DNA of 64,000 nt, taken from Clostridiales bacterium (GTDB lineage Bacteria > Bacillota > Dethiobacteria > Dethiobacterales > Dethiobacteraceae). The notes under the pieces are model-generated. The model was not told where the DNA came from. It was given only the letters and a program-made list of their open reading frames with translations, and did no database searches. Positions 7,792-17,396 of this stretch are shown here, piece by piece; positions within the stretch are counted from its first letter, which is position 1, and every line of letters begins with the position of its first letter. The position numbers and the translations under genes are program-made. The stretch is taken from contig JAGXRM010000006.1 of assembly GCA_018335855.1 (NCBI GenBank), forward strand, positions 52,004 to 116,003. Reading direction: 5' to 3'.

Positions 7792-8871
7792 ATGATGCAA
7801 TTCATCGCATATCTGACGCGTAAGCTAAGCCGTGATTTCCATGGGGAGATTATTTCCCTGCCAACCCGTACGATACTGGTTACAGCCTTCTTAGCGCTGT
7901 TGCTTCTCCCTCTTTTTAATAGCAACACCTATATTCTGCGTATTCTTACTCTCACCTGTATTTTTTCCATCTATGCCGCCAGTTGGGATCTGTTAGGGGG
8001 CTTTGCCGGTCAAATCAGTTTCGGCCATGCCTTGTTTTTTGGGGTAGCTGCCTATACGTCAGCGTTACTGAATCTGCGTCTGGGGCTCCCTGTGCTGGTG
8101 ACAATCCCAATTGGAGCACTGGCTGCAGTCCTAAGCGGCCTGGTGCTGGGTTTGCCGGGGCTGAGACTGAAAGGGCCTTACTTTAGCCTGGCCAGCCTGG
8201 CGTTTCCGATTATCATGATGGGTATTGTCTTTACCTTCCCCCAGCTGACGGGCGGTGAGTTGGGAATCTCGGGGATTACCCGGCTGGCAGCCACAAGAGT
8301 CAGGGAATATTACCTAAGCTTGATGATGATGCTTACGCTGGTTCTGGTGATGTGGAAAATTGTCACGTCTAAAACAGGACTGATATTTCATGCCATCCGG
8401 GAAGATGAAATTACGGTACGGGCCTCAGGGATTAACACATCCTTGTATAAGATGCTTGCATTTATCATCAGTGGACTCTTTGCAGGGATTGCAGGCGGCA
8501 TGTATGCACATTTTATGCGGGTCGTCGGGCCTTCTACCCTTGAGCTGATTATGTCGCTGCAGATTATTGTCTTTGTCATCTTTGGCGGTATTGCCACCAT
8601 CTATGGGCCGGTAGTGGGAGTGTTTATCCTGTATCCCCTGATGGAATACCTGAGGGTGGTGCCGGAATACCGGATGCTGATTTTTGGTTTATTGGTTGTC
8701 CTTGTTTTGAGGGTGATGCCGGAAGGCATTTCTACATTCGTGCAGGATCTACTGGAGGGGGAGTGTCCGCGGTGCAAAGAGCGAAATGCTTTTACCCGGT
8801 CAGCCTGCAGGATCTGCGGCACAGATCTTGATTCCCACACGCACTTGAATTTCCTGAAAAGAGGTGCTTAA
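7792..8871 (+). CDS. livM: ABC permease LivM with a C-terminal zinc ribbon
   Basis: The 359-residue membrane protein has the LivM hallmark AASWDLLGGFAGQISFGHALFFG pattern and the coupling segment FHAIREDEITVRASGI. It pairs with LivH. Unusually, after the last membrane segment about 36 extra residues carry CPRC...CRIC, a four-cysteine zinc-ribbon pattern. I do not know this tail as part of standard LivM. It would sit at the membrane face after the final helix. The stop lies 2 bases before the next gene. Confidence 0.9.
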   Translation: MMQFIAYLTRKLSRDFHGEIISLPTRTILVTAFLALLLLPLFNSNTYILRILTLTCIFSIYAASWDLLGGFAGQISFGHALFFGVAAYTSALLNLRLGLPVLVTIPIGALAAVLSGLVLGLPGLRLKGPYFSLASLAFPIIMMGIVFTFPQLTGGELGISGITRLAATRVREYYLSLMMMLTLVLVMWKIVTSKTGLIFHAIREDEITVRASGINTSLYKMLAFIISGLFAGIAGGMYAHFMRVVGPSTLELIMSLQIIVFVIFGGIATIYGPVVGVFILYPLMEYLRVVPEYRMLIFGLLVVLVLRVMPEGISTFVQDLLEGECPRCKERNAFTRSACRICGTDLDSHTHLNFLKRGA

Positions 8872-8873
8872 TA

Positions 8874-10574
8874 ATGGAAGGATATCTGAGTAAACCATGG
8901 CTTGAGTATTATTCAGAGGGAATGAAGCCATCAGTCGAAGTGCCGGAGCTGACTGTTCCCACAGTCTTTTTGGAGATGTGTGGCAAGTATGGCAAAAAGC
9001 CGGCTATTATCTTTTATGGCAAGCAAATCTCATACAGCGAGCTGAAAAAACAGGTGGAAAGCCTGGCAACCGCACTGGCCGGTCTTGGCGTCGGCAAAGG
9101 CGATGTTGTTGCGCTGTATGTTCTAAACAGCCCGCAGTACATCATTTCTTATATGGCTGTGTTGATGACAGGTGCCGCAGTCACCCCTGTCAGCCCTGTT
9201 TTCACAAGCCATGAGCTGAAATACCAGTTGGAAGACAGCGGTGCCAAAACGATTATCTGCCAGGATATTCTTTATGAAAATCTGGCTAAAACGGGAATTG
9301 CCATGGAAAGAGTCATTGTTACCGGCATCGATGAGTATTTAACACCGATTAAAAAGATTTTAGGCAAAGCGCTGCTGAAAAATTTTGCCCGGGAAATGAA
9401 TCTTTCGGAAATTGCTATACCCAAAGGCCCAGGCATTTACCAGTTCCAGGAACTGTTACGTACGACCAGTACACTTGTGAACCCGGACATTGACCCCCAT
9501 CTTGATGTGGCATCCATCACTTATTCAGGGGGTACGACCGGGCCTCCCAAGGGCGTTATGCTAAATCATCATCAAATTATTGCCTGCGGGCTGATGATGA
9601 GAGGTTTCTTTCCGTTTCTGGAGGAAGGCAAAGAGGTGTATCCGGCGTTTCTCCCGTTATATCATATCTACGGCCAACTGGTCATCATGATTATGGGATT
9701 AACCCACGGAGCGACGTTAGTTATCTTTACCACCCCGGATATCGATGAGATTTTGGATGCCATTGAGCGTTACCAGTGTACCGGCTTTTTCGGTGTGCCG
9801 ACTATGTATGAATACTTAAAGGAATATGACAAAACCAGCAGAGTGAACTGGAAACGGCTGAAACTGCTGATTTGTGGCGCGGATACACTCCATGAAAGAA
9901 CAGTTACTGATTGGGAGCGGCGTACCGGGACACATATTACCGAAGGGTACGGACAGACGGAAAGTGGCGGGGTATCTATCGTTAATCCCGTGCACCGGCC
10001 CAAGCCCGGGACCATGGGAGTCCCTGTCCCTAACACTGAGGCTGCCGTCATTGCGATAGACGCAGCGGAGTACGTGCCTCCCGGTGAAGTCGGCGAAATT
10101 GTTCTGCAGGCCCCCAATGTGATGATGGGCTACTGGAATAAACCGGAGGCCACAAAAGACACCTTCGCAGAGATAGACGGACAGAGATGGCTGCGGACCG
10201 GCGACTTGGGCTATATGGATGAAGAAGGGTATTTCCATTTTGTCGACCGCACCAGGGATCTCATTAAGTATAAGGGCTATTCGGTGTTTGCCCGGGATGT
10301 GGAAGAGGTCCTTTACACCCATCCCCATGTTAAAGCGGCAGGCGTGATTGGTGTCTCCGATGCGAAAGTAGGGCAGATCGTCAAGGCCAACGTGGTACTG
10401 CAGCCGGAGGCCAGGGGTAAGGTGACCGAAGAGGAAATTATCCAGTTTTGCGAGGACTGCCTGGCCCATTATAAGGTGCCAAGAATTGTGGAGTTCCGCG
10501 GAGAATTGCCAAAAACGGATGTGGGTAAAGTTTCACGTCGGGAACTGCGGGAAGAGGAAGAGGAGGCAATGTAG
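8874..10574 (+). CDS. Acyl-CoA synthetase (AMP-forming)
   Basis: The 566-residue enzyme has the phosphate-binding loop YSGGTTGPPKGVM (residues 217-229), the adenylate motif GYGQTESGG, the hinge aspartate region RTGDLGYMDEEGYFHF, and the catalytic lysine segment PKTDVGKVSR near the C-terminus. It forms acyl-CoA from a carboxylate, ATP and CoA. It lies inside the liv operon, between livM and livG, which strongly suggests it activates the imported substrate. Chain length or aromatic nature cannot be told from sequence alone. Confidence 0.93.
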   Translation: MEGYLSKPWLEYYSEGMKPSVEVPELTVPTVFLEMCGKYGKKPAIIFYGKQISYSELKKQVESLATALAGLGVGKGDVVALYVLNSPQYIISYMAVLMTGAAVTPVSPVFTSHELKYQLEDSGAKTIICQDILYENLAKTGIAMERVIVTGIDEYLTPIKKILGKALLKNFAREMNLSEIAIPKGPGIYQFQELLRTTSTLVNPDIDPHLDVASITYSGGTTGPPKGVMLNHHQIIACGLMMRGFFPFLEEGKEVYPAFLPLYHIYGQLVIMIMGLTHGATLVIFTTPDIDEILDAIERYQCTGFFGVPTMYEYLKEYDKTSRVNWKRLKLLICGADTLHERTVTDWERRTGTHITEGYGQTESGGVSIVNPVHRPKPGTMGVPVPNTEAAVIAIDAAEYVPPGEVGEIVLQAPNVMMGYWNKPEATKDTFAEIDGQRWLRTGDLGYMDEEGYFHFVDRTRDLIKYKGYSVFARDVEEVLYTHPHVKAAGVIGVSDAKVGQIVKANVVLQPEARGKVTEEEIIQFCEDCLAHYKVPRIVEFRGELPKTDVGKVSRRELREEEEEAM

Positions 10575-10576
10575 CT

Positions 10577-11344
10577 ATGACAGGGGATTTCTTGGAGGTA
10601 AACAACCTGTCCAAACGCTTCGGCGGCCTGCACGCTATCCGTGATGTCAGTTTCAGTGTAAACCGGCAGGAAGTTGTAGGGCTGATTGGACCCAATGGTG
10701 CCGGCAAGACTACGCTGGTGCGCCTGATTCTCGGCATTATTAAAGCAAATTCCGGGCAAGTCATCTTTAAAGGCCAGAACCTGACAGGTAAGAAAACATG
10801 GACCATCGTCGGTCAGGGCATTGCCGGAACGTTTCAAAACGCCCGTCCTTTCGCTCATTTGCCCATTATTGCCAATGTCATGGTACCCTGCCTCGGTCCC
10901 CGGGCCTCCCGCAGGGGCGAATGGGTTAAAACCGTGGAGGCGCGGGCCATGGATGCCTTGGAATTTGTGGGTATCGCCGATCTTGCCAAAGAACCGGCTT
11001 CACGGCTTTCCCAGGGAGACCTGAAACGGCTGGAGGTGGCGCGGGCCATCGCCTGTGAGCCGGAACTGCTCATCCTGGATGAGCCGTTTGGAGGTCTTAA
11101 TCCCACGGAAACAAGCCTAATGGCTAAATCCATCCGGCGTTTGCACAAGGGAGGGAGATTCGGACGCCTTCACAGCGAGGGACCGGCGATGATTATTATT
11201 GAACATAAGCTTTCGGAGTTAATGAAGATTGTGGACAGAGTCATTGTGCTTAATTTTGGTGAGACTCTGACCATGGGTACTCCGGAAGAGGTTGTCAACG
11301 ACCCGAAAGTTATTCAGGCCTACATCGGCAAGGAGGTGGTCTAA
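10577..11344 (+). CDS. livG: ABC transporter ATP-binding protein LivG
   Basis: The 255-residue ATPase has Walker A GPNGAGKTT, a signature variant LSQGDLKRLEVARAIA typical of LivG, and Walker B LLILDEPFGGLNP followed by the switch IIEHKL. It powers the LivHM channel together with LivF. A short extra segment (HKGGRFGRLHSEGP) sits between Walker B and the switch histidine. livF starts immediately after the stop codon. Confidence 0.93.
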   Translation: MTGDFLEVNNLSKRFGGLHAIRDVSFSVNRQEVVGLIGPNGAGKTTLVRLILGIIKANSGQVIFKGQNLTGKKTWTIVGQGIAGTFQNARPFAHLPIIANVMVPCLGPRASRRGEWVKTVEARAMDALEFVGIADLAKEPASRLSQGDLKRLEVARAIACEPELLILDEPFGGLNPTETSLMAKSIRRLHKGGRFGRLHSEGPAMIIIEHKLSELMKIVDRVIVLNFGETLTMGTPEEVVNDPKVIQAYIGKEVV

Positions 11345-12097
11345 ATGCTTCTTGCTGTACAGGATCTTTCCGTTAGCTATGACACGGCCAATGTGCTCAG
11401 TGATGTGAGCATCCGGGTAGACGAGAATGAACTGGTTGGGCTGGTGGGACCGAACGGTGCGGGGAAAAGTACACTCTTGCGGGCAATCACCGGCCTTGTA
11501 AAATGGGAAAAAGACAACAAGAGAGGACTAAGACAGGGCAGAATCAAAGTGGACGGTACAGTGGAATTTATGGGCGAGAGGATTGATCATCTGCCGGCCC
11601 ATGAGATTGTCCGCAAAGGACTTGTTCACTGTCCGGAACGCCGTCGCCCGTTTGCTGAGATGACGGTGTACGAAAATCTGTTGGCGGGAGCTTATCTGCT
11701 GAAGATGAACAGTCCGGAGTTTAAGCGGTTGCTTGAAGAAACCTATCATTTGTTTCCCGTTTTGAAAGACAGGGCCAAACAGGTTTCGGGCACTCTTTCC
11801 GGGGGCGAGCAGCAGATGCTGGCCATCGGGCGCGCCTTGATGCTAAAACCGAAACTTTTGTGTATTGATGAGCCCTCAATCGGACTGGCGCCCATTATCA
11901 AGGCGGATCTTTTTGAACGTATCGGAGCTATTGCCCGTTCTGGTATCACCATTTTACTTGTGGAACAGGATGTCGCCCTGACCTTTGCCATGGCCGGGCG
12001 CAATTATATTCTTTCTCACGGCAGACTGGTCAATGAGGGCTCCAGTGAAGAGTTAATGCAGGATGAAGGAATCCGTAAATCCTACCTGGGTTTATAG
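11345..12097 (+). CDS. livF: ABC transporter ATP-binding protein LivF
   Basis: The 250-residue ATPase carries Walker A GPNGAGKST, signature LSGGEQQMLAIGRALM and Walker B LLCIDEPSIGLAP. A basic insertion (KWEKDNKRGLRQGR) lies after the Walker A helix. It is the second nucleotide-binding subunit of the transporter. It abuts livG without a gap, and an acyl-CoA dehydrogenase follows 15 bases later, consistent with one operon. Confidence 0.93.
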   Translation: MLLAVQDLSVSYDTANVLSDVSIRVDENELVGLVGPNGAGKSTLLRAITGLVKWEKDNKRGLRQGRIKVDGTVEFMGERIDHLPAHEIVRKGLVHCPERRRPFAEMTVYENLLAGAYLLKMNSPEFKRLLEETYHLFPVLKDRAKQVSGTLSGGEQQMLAIGRALMLKPKLLCIDEPSIGLAPIIKADLFERIGAIARSGITILLVEQDVALTFAMAGRNYILSHGRLVNEGSSEELMQDEGIRKSYLGL

Positions 12098-12112
12098 GGA
12101 TAGTGAGGAGAG

Positions 12113-13351
12113 ATGCAGATGCTGTCATTTTTAATGGACGAGCGGCAGAAGAAGCTGCAGGAGGAAGTTCGTGTCTTCGTTAAAGGGGTAGATAAGCAAC
12201 TGATTCTTGACATGGACGCAGAAAAAATTAATTACCCAACCGACTATGTACGTTCGTTGGCGGCTGAGAATCTGATTGGTCTGCGTTTTCCCAAAGAATA
12301 TGGTGGACGGGGTTTGGGCTGGGCTGAAGAAGTGGTGGCCTTAGAGGAAGTAGGCTTTTTAGGTACATCACTGGCCTGTCTTTACTCCCTGCCGTCCATT
12401 GTAGGCGAGGCTATTCATGTCTTTGGCACGGAGATGCAAAAGGAGAAGTATCTGAAAGAGACTTTGCAGGGGAAAAAGTTTACGGCGGAAGCACTGACAG
12501 AACCACGGGGCGGCTCGGACTTTTTCGGTGCCACCACAAAGGCAACCAAAGTGGACGGCGGTTACCTGCTTAACGGGCAAAAACGGTTTATTGTAGGAGC
12601 CGAAGGCGCTGACTACTTTCTTGTATACGCCAAAACGGACGAAAATGCGTCTTCCAGCAAAAGTATCAGTGCGTTTTTAGTGGACCGCAGTCCTGAGGTG
12701 GAAGTAAAGCATATTTACGGATTAATGGGTACCCGGGGCGGCGGCGCCGGCCGGCTCGTGTTTAAAGACGCGTTTGTGCCTGCAGAAAATCTGGTGGGTG
12801 AGGAGAACGGCGCCGGAACTATTTTTTACCGGATGATGATACCGGAGCGGTTAACCAGTGCGGCCGGAGCGCTGGGGATGGGGCAGGCGGCACTGGATGT
12901 GGCTCTCGCTTACAGCCGCAAGCGCAAAGCCTTCGGGCAGCCGATTAAGAACTTCCAGGCGGTCAACTTTAAAGTTGCGGACTGCATCACCCAGTTGGAC
13001 GCTGCCAGGGCACTTATTTACGCCACGGCGCGCTGCGTCGACTCCGGCAGTCCGGCAGCGCTACAGCGGCGGATGGTCTCCCAGTCGAAAAAATTCTGCA
13101 CAGAGACAGCATGGCTTGTCGTTAATCATGCCATGCAAATTCTCGGCGGCATCGGTTACACCAATGTTTACCCGGTGGAACGGTTTCTCCGTGATATCCG
13201 CCTGATTATGATTTGGACAGGAACAAACGAGATCATGGATCTGATCATCCAGCATGAATATTACAAGGAAACGGAAGCAGGCCCGGCCGGCCGGGACGTG
13301 GAGCCGGATGCGCCCGAAGCGGAAAACGAGGAGGAAAAGATTTACGAATAA
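12113..13351 (+). CDS. Acyl-CoA dehydrogenase
   Basis: The 412-residue flavoprotein has the family substrate-and-FAD segments ([23 protein letters not shown] and [23 protein letters not shown]). It would oxidise an acyl-CoA to the enoyl-CoA. The usual catalytic glutamate of the YEGT motif is replaced: the sequence reads [11 protein letters not shown] glutamate in IPERL lies where isovaleryl- and long-chain enzymes keep their base, so activity is plausible. Last catabolic gene of the liv operon. The C-terminal tail is acidic. Confidence 0.93.
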   Translation: MQMLSFLMDERQKKLQEEVRVFVKGVDKQLILDMDAEKINYPTDYVRSLAAENLIGLRFPKEYGGRGLGWAEEVVALEEVGFLGTSLACLYSLPSIVGEAIHVFGTEMQKEKYLKETLQGKKFTAEALTEPRGGSDFFGATTKATKVDGGYLLNGQKRFIVGAEGADYFLVYAKTDENASSSKSISAFLVDRSPEVEVKHIYGLMGTRGGGAGRLVFKDAFVPAENLVGEENGAGTIFYRMMIPERLTSAAGALGMGQAALDVALAYSRKRKAFGQPIKNFQAVNFKVADCITQLDAARALIYATARCVDSGSPAALQRRMVSQSKKFCTETAWLVVNHAMQILGGIGYTNVYPVERFLRDIRLIMIWTGTNEIMDLIIQHEYYKETEAGPAGRDVEPDAPEAENEEEKIYE

Positions 13352-13361
13352 TCAAAGCAAA

Positions 13362-13398
13362 ACATGGTGTGCCGTTAGTGGGTACACCGTGTTTTTTT
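13362..13398 (+). terminator. Intrinsic terminator after the liv operon
   Basis: ACATGGTGT and ACACCGTGT pair with one G-U, followed by seven T. It lies only about 40 bases before the DUF362 gene, so it may act as an attenuator for that gene. Confidence 0.75.
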
Positions 13399-13438
13399 GT
13401 AGGCAAGGAAACAATTTTTATTTGACAGGAGAGGAACC

Positions 13439-14731
13439 ATGGACAAAGTCAGTGTAATCAGGTTTAACAATGTAAGAGAAAATATTGCCCGGGCCGTTGA
13501 ACAGGTGAACGGGCTTGCCTCTCTCCGGCCCAGTGACCATATACTTTTAAAACCGAACCTGGTAATGTGGGACAATGTATATCCGTTCCCCAAATATGGA
13601 GTGCTGACCAGTACTGTGCTGATGGAAGAAATGGTCAGACTCTTAAGCGACTATGGCTGCACAAAGATTAGTATCGGCGAGGGATCCATCATTGACCGGG
13701 GTTTTGGCTCTGACACCAAGGCAGCATTTGCCGGGTTGGGTTATCATAAACTGCGGGAGAAATACGGCGTAAAGCTCATAGATTTCAATGACGGTCCTTT
13801 TACAAGTGTGGACTTTAACGAATTCTCCCTGGATATCTCTGCACACGCTCTGGAGACCGATTTTTTCGTGAATCTGCCAGTGTTAAAGACCCATAATTCT
13901 ACTAAAGTGTCTTTGGGATTTAAAAATCTGAAGGGTTGTTTGGCAACACGTTCAAAAATGTTTTGTCATCATGTGGAGCGGACTCTCGATGATTTTATCT
14001 GTCATATAGGAGAGAAAATCAGGCCGGCATTGACCGTCATTGACGGAATCTATGCTTTAGAAAAGGGGCCGGTGATCAACGGCCGGGCCTACCGCACTGA
14101 CCTGATTATAGCATCCCGGGATATGTTTGCCGCCGATGTAACCGGAGCACGTATTCTCGGGTTCGACCCGGCCGAAATCGGATATTTAAGGGAGTATGCA
14201 AACCGGCATAGTTTGTCTTTGCATAGCGGAGAAACCGTAGGGGAGAAGGTGGATGATGTTGTTTGTAAGCTTCAGTGGGACTGGACCTGGCTTGAGGACA
14301 ATTCGGGCCCGGAGGCATTTGCCCGCCAGGGAATAACAGGTATACACTTTCCCAAGTATGACAACACCATTTGCTCTGGCTGCTCATATTTAAACAACTA
14401 TCTGCTTGTGACGCTTATGGGGGCTTACGCCAATAAACCGGTGGCTGGGATTGAATTTCTCGGTGGGAAGAATTGCCGGTCCCAGGGCGGTGCAGATAAA
14501 ACATTTCTGTTTGGCAAGTGTGCGATTCATGCGAATAAAGAAAACCCGGTGATTAAGGAAGCTGTACCTATCAGAGGTTGCCCGCCGGACAAAGATAAGA
14601 TTATCAGTGTGCTGCGGGAACACGGTATTGAGGCGGATGAAAATGCGTATACGGCTTACAGGGCCGGTTTGTTCAAGAGGTATGAAGGCCGGGCAGATTT
14701 TCAGGAAGATCATTTTAATCCCAGCAAATGA
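13439..14731 (+). CDS. DUF362-domain protein
   Basis: The 430-residue protein matches DUF362: it begins with a promoter-proximal segment like LRPSDHILLKPNLV and carries FFVNLPVLKTHNSTKVSLGFKNLKGC. Cysteine pairs in TICSGCSYLNNY and RGCPPD could hold an iron-sulfur cluster or metal. The biochemical role of the family is unsettled; members are frequent in anaerobes near CoA and ferredoxin enzymes. It starts at an ATG after GGAGAGG and lies just beyond the liv-operon terminator. Confidence 0.8.
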   Translation: MDKVSVIRFNNVRENIARAVEQVNGLASLRPSDHILLKPNLVMWDNVYPFPKYGVLTSTVLMEEMVRLLSDYGCTKISIGEGSIIDRGFGSDTKAAFAGLGYHKLREKYGVKLIDFNDGPFTSVDFNEFSLDISAHALETDFFVNLPVLKTHNSTKVSLGFKNLKGCLATRSKMFCHHVERTLDDFICHIGEKIRPALTVIDGIYALEKGPVINGRAYRTDLIIASRDMFAADVTGARILGFDPAEIGYLREYANRHSLSLHSGETVGEKVDDVVCKLQWDWTWLEDNSGPEAFARQGITGIHFPKYDNTICSGCSYLNNYLLVTLMGAYANKPVAGIEFLGGKNCRSQGGADKTFLFGKCAIHANKENPVIKEAVPIRGCPPDKDKIISVLREHGIEADENAYTAYRAGLFKRYEGRADFQEDHFNPSK

Positions 14732-14826
14732 ACGTCAGGGCCGGTGCATTTGACAGCTAAGATTGAATAAACAGTCAGAAAGTGAGGTGAACCCGGCTTT
14801 ACAGTTTTTGAAGCCGGAATTATAAG

Positions 14827-15985
14827 ATGATGATGCAACATAAGTTGTTAATTAAGACTATGCTGGACAGATCGTACAAGCTGTTCCCCAAATCTGACAA
14901 CCGTGGAAAAATACATTATTCTCACAGATAAAGATGAAATTCCAAAGACAACGCTGTCACCGGTATATCACTATGAAAAGTTGCTAGAGACCGCTTCGGA
15001 CTCTTTCACCTTCCCCGATGACTTAGATGAAAACACTCCCGCTGCCATGTGCTACACGACGGCGACAACAGGATTGCCGAAAGGTGTTATTTATTCGCAC
15101 CGGTCCATCTACTTACACAGTCTCATGGAAGCTCTGCCCGATGTTCTTGGCATTTCGGAGCGGGATGTTGTGATGCCGGTGGTGCCCATGTTTCATGTCT
15201 TGTCCTGGGGGTTACCCTTTACCTGCGCATGGCTGGGGGCAAAACTGGTGATGCCGGGCAAGGTACTTACGCCGGAAGCGCTTTGCACACTCATGGAACA
15301 GCAGAAGGTTACTATCTCTGCCGGAGTTCCGACAATCTGGATGGGTATATACCAGCACTTGGAGAACGGCGCTAAATATGACTTTTCAAGCTTGCGTTAT
15401 ATTGTAAACGGCGGCTCCGCTGTATCTGCCACACAGATCGCGGCTTTTGAGAAAAACTACGGGATTAATATTATCCATGCCTACGGCATGACGGAAACAT
15501 CGCCGGTGGTCCTGACCTCTACACCGAAAAGTTATATGGACAACTGGAGCGAAGAGAAGAAATACGCTATCCGGGCTAAACAGGGCCTGCTCGTTCCCGG
15601 CCTGGAAATGAAAGTTGTGAATGACAACGGTGAAGAAGTAAAGTGGGACGGAAAAGAAATGGGTGAACTGTGCGTTCGCGGGCCTTGGATTACCGGGGAG
15701 TATTACAATGAGCCAGAGCGCAGCGCAGAAAATATCAGGGACGGCTGGCTTCACACCAACGATATTGTCACTGTTGACGAAGAAGGCTTCCTCCTTATCC
15801 AGGACAGGGCCAAAGACCTCATTAAGAGCGGCGGCGAGTGGATATCCTCGGTGGATCTGGAAAACACCATTATGGCACATCCAGCTGTTGCCGAAGCCGC
15901 AGTGATTGCCATACCCCACCCCAGGTGGCAGGAACGGCCCATGGCCTGCGTGGTTTTAAAAGAAGCACAAAAGGGTCACCGATGA
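14827..15985 (+). pseudogene. Acyl-CoA ligase pseudogene (internal deletion, lost C-terminus)
   Basis: ATG 14827 opens a frame encoding the usual N-terminus of medium-chain acyl-CoA ligases (LLIKTMLDRSYKLFPK). After about 26 codons it switches frame to TTVEKYIILTDKDEIP, a segment normally more than 100 residues further on. The AMP-binding core is then intact (TTATTGLPKGVIYSH, YGMTETSP, LHTNDIVTVDEEGF). Near 15974 one extra G shifts the frame, turning a KVTDEEA-like continuation into KGHR and a stop. About 60 C-terminal residues, including the catalytic lysine, are missing. I call it non-functional. Confidence 0.8.
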
Positions 15986-17085
15986 AGAGGCCCCAGGCTT
16001 TCTTTGATACGGACGGAAGAACCTGGCGGGCGCAATTAGGTTTATCGGATGATATTGTTGTTAAAATTGAAAAATTAATGTCCCGTGCAGAACAGTTAGA
16101 GATGGAGATTCAAAGACTAAACAGCATGGGTATCCTTGTAACAACGCGGGCGGAGGCAAACTATCCCGTGCGGTTGAAAACAGGGTTAAAACATATGGCG
16201 CCGGTTGTCCTGTACATGGTGGGGGACGCTGAAATTTTAAATAGCAGCGGAGTCGCGATTGTGGGATCACGGATTGTTGACAAGGAAGGCGCCGGTTTCA
16301 CCCAGGCATTGGCCAAAAGATTTGCAGCTGAAGGGCTCACCATGGTTTCCGGCGGCACTGCGGGAGTAGACACCATTGCACAAAAAGCAGTGCTGCAAGC
16401 CGGTGGTAAAGCGGTGATCGTTTTGGCAGATGGTATAGAAACCAGGATTAATAAGCCTGAATACCGTGAACCCATAAGTAAAGGACAGCTTATCATTCTG
16501 TCCTCTGTACATCCAAAAGCCCAGTTTAAAGTTCATAACGCCATGGAACGAAGTAAGTACATCTATGCTTTGGCCAATTACGGTGTTGTCATCTCTTCAG
16601 GCTTTAAGAAAGGGTCAACATGGGCCGGGGCAACGGAAAACATCCGTGCCGGTTGGGCACCTTTGTTTGTCCGTCTGGGGGAGCGGGCGCCGGAGGGGAA
16701 TCATAAACTCATAGAGCTTGGTGGGATTTCTTTTAGCTCAAACTTGTTAAAAGAAAGCGGCTTATCTTTACAGGATTGGTTTTATCAGCAGGTTGAGAGA
16801 AAAAGCGGTTTCCGTTTGTATCCGGCAGATGCCGGTCCGTTTACTAAAGATGGTGAATTCCCGGCAGGTCAGGATCTTTATCAAATTGTCTGGCCCTTCA
16901 TTAAAAAGGCATTGACTCAGCCTATCAAAGAAAGGGAGCTGGCGAGAATCTTTCATGTCCGGCCGATTCAGATGAGAGACTGGCTTGACTGTGCTGTGGA
17001 AGAGGGGAACGCTGTTAAACATCGTGACGGGTATTTACCTTCTGACAGCTTTGTCCAAACAGAAATATTTGATATTGATAACTGA
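15982..17085 (+). CDS. DprA-like DNA-processing protein (short N-terminus)
   Basis: The 367-residue protein has the Rossmann-like DprA core: SGVAIVGSRIVDKEGA, then MVSGGTAGVDTIAQKAVLQAGGKAVIVLADGI, then ERSKYIYALANYGVVISSG. DprA proteins load RecA on incoming single-stranded DNA; this variant group is less well defined. Relatives usually have about 70 more residues at the N-terminus. The ATG overlaps the stop of the broken ligase gene (ATGA). The gene may have lost its original start when the neighbouring gene decayed. Confidence 0.7.
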   Translation: MKRPQAFFDTDGRTWRAQLGLSDDIVVKIEKLMSRAEQLEMEIQRLNSMGILVTTRAEANYPVRLKTGLKHMAPVVLYMVGDAEILNSSGVAIVGSRIVDKEGAGFTQALAKRFAAEGLTMVSGGTAGVDTIAQKAVLQAGGKAVIVLADGIETRINKPEYREPISKGQLIILSSVHPKAQFKVHNAMERSKYIYALANYGVVISSGFKKGSTWAGATENIRAGWAPLFVRLGERAPEGNHKLIELGGISFSSNLLKESGLSLQDWFYQQVERKSGFRLYPADAGPFTKDGEFPAGQDLYQIVWPFIKKALTQPIKERELARIFHVRPIQMRDWLDCAVEEGNAVKHRDGYLPSDSFVQTEIFDIDN

Positions 17086-17156
17086 TGAATGTGCCGATAT
17101 GCTCTATTACTGACCGGTATTATGGAGAAAATATTGTACAACTGACATCCTCTCAA

Positions 17157-17196
17157 AAAACTGGCAACACTGCTATTTTACTGCCAGTTTTTTTGT
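17157..17196 (+). terminator. Intrinsic terminator
   Basis: AAAACTGGCA (17157-17166) pairs with TGCCAGTTTT (17182-17191), followed by more T. It ends the DprA-like transcript. Confidence 0.85.
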
Positions 17197-17277
17197 TTTG
17201 TTGTTGATGAAGAGGCTACGTTACGACAAATTAATATAAAAAACCGGACTTATCGTCTAAAAATGTTGAAAAAAGTC

Positions 17278-17306
17278 TTGTTCATTTTCTTAATATTCAA
17301 TATAAT
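17278..17306 (+). promoter_or_regulatory. Sigma-A-type promoter for the CoA-transferase gene
   Basis: TTGTTC (17278-17283) and TATAAT (17301-17306) are 17 bases apart. The gene start lies about 90 bases downstream. The intervening leader shows no clear riboswitch. Confidence 0.65.
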
Positions 17307-17396
17307 TAGGGATATGGGTTTAAATACATGTAGAGTGTGCTGTTTTCGTCATGTTAACTTCGGCACTATTCAACTTAAGATGGAGGGAGAATAATT

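Noticed and set aside
9816..10469. 217-codon minus-strand frame inside the acyl-CoA synthetase gene
   Set aside because: The plus-strand gene has full domain motifs; the antisense frame has none.
15386..15919. 177-codon minus-strand frame inside the acyl-CoA ligase pseudogene
   Set aside because: It is a shadow of the ligase coding strand with no motif or ribosome site.
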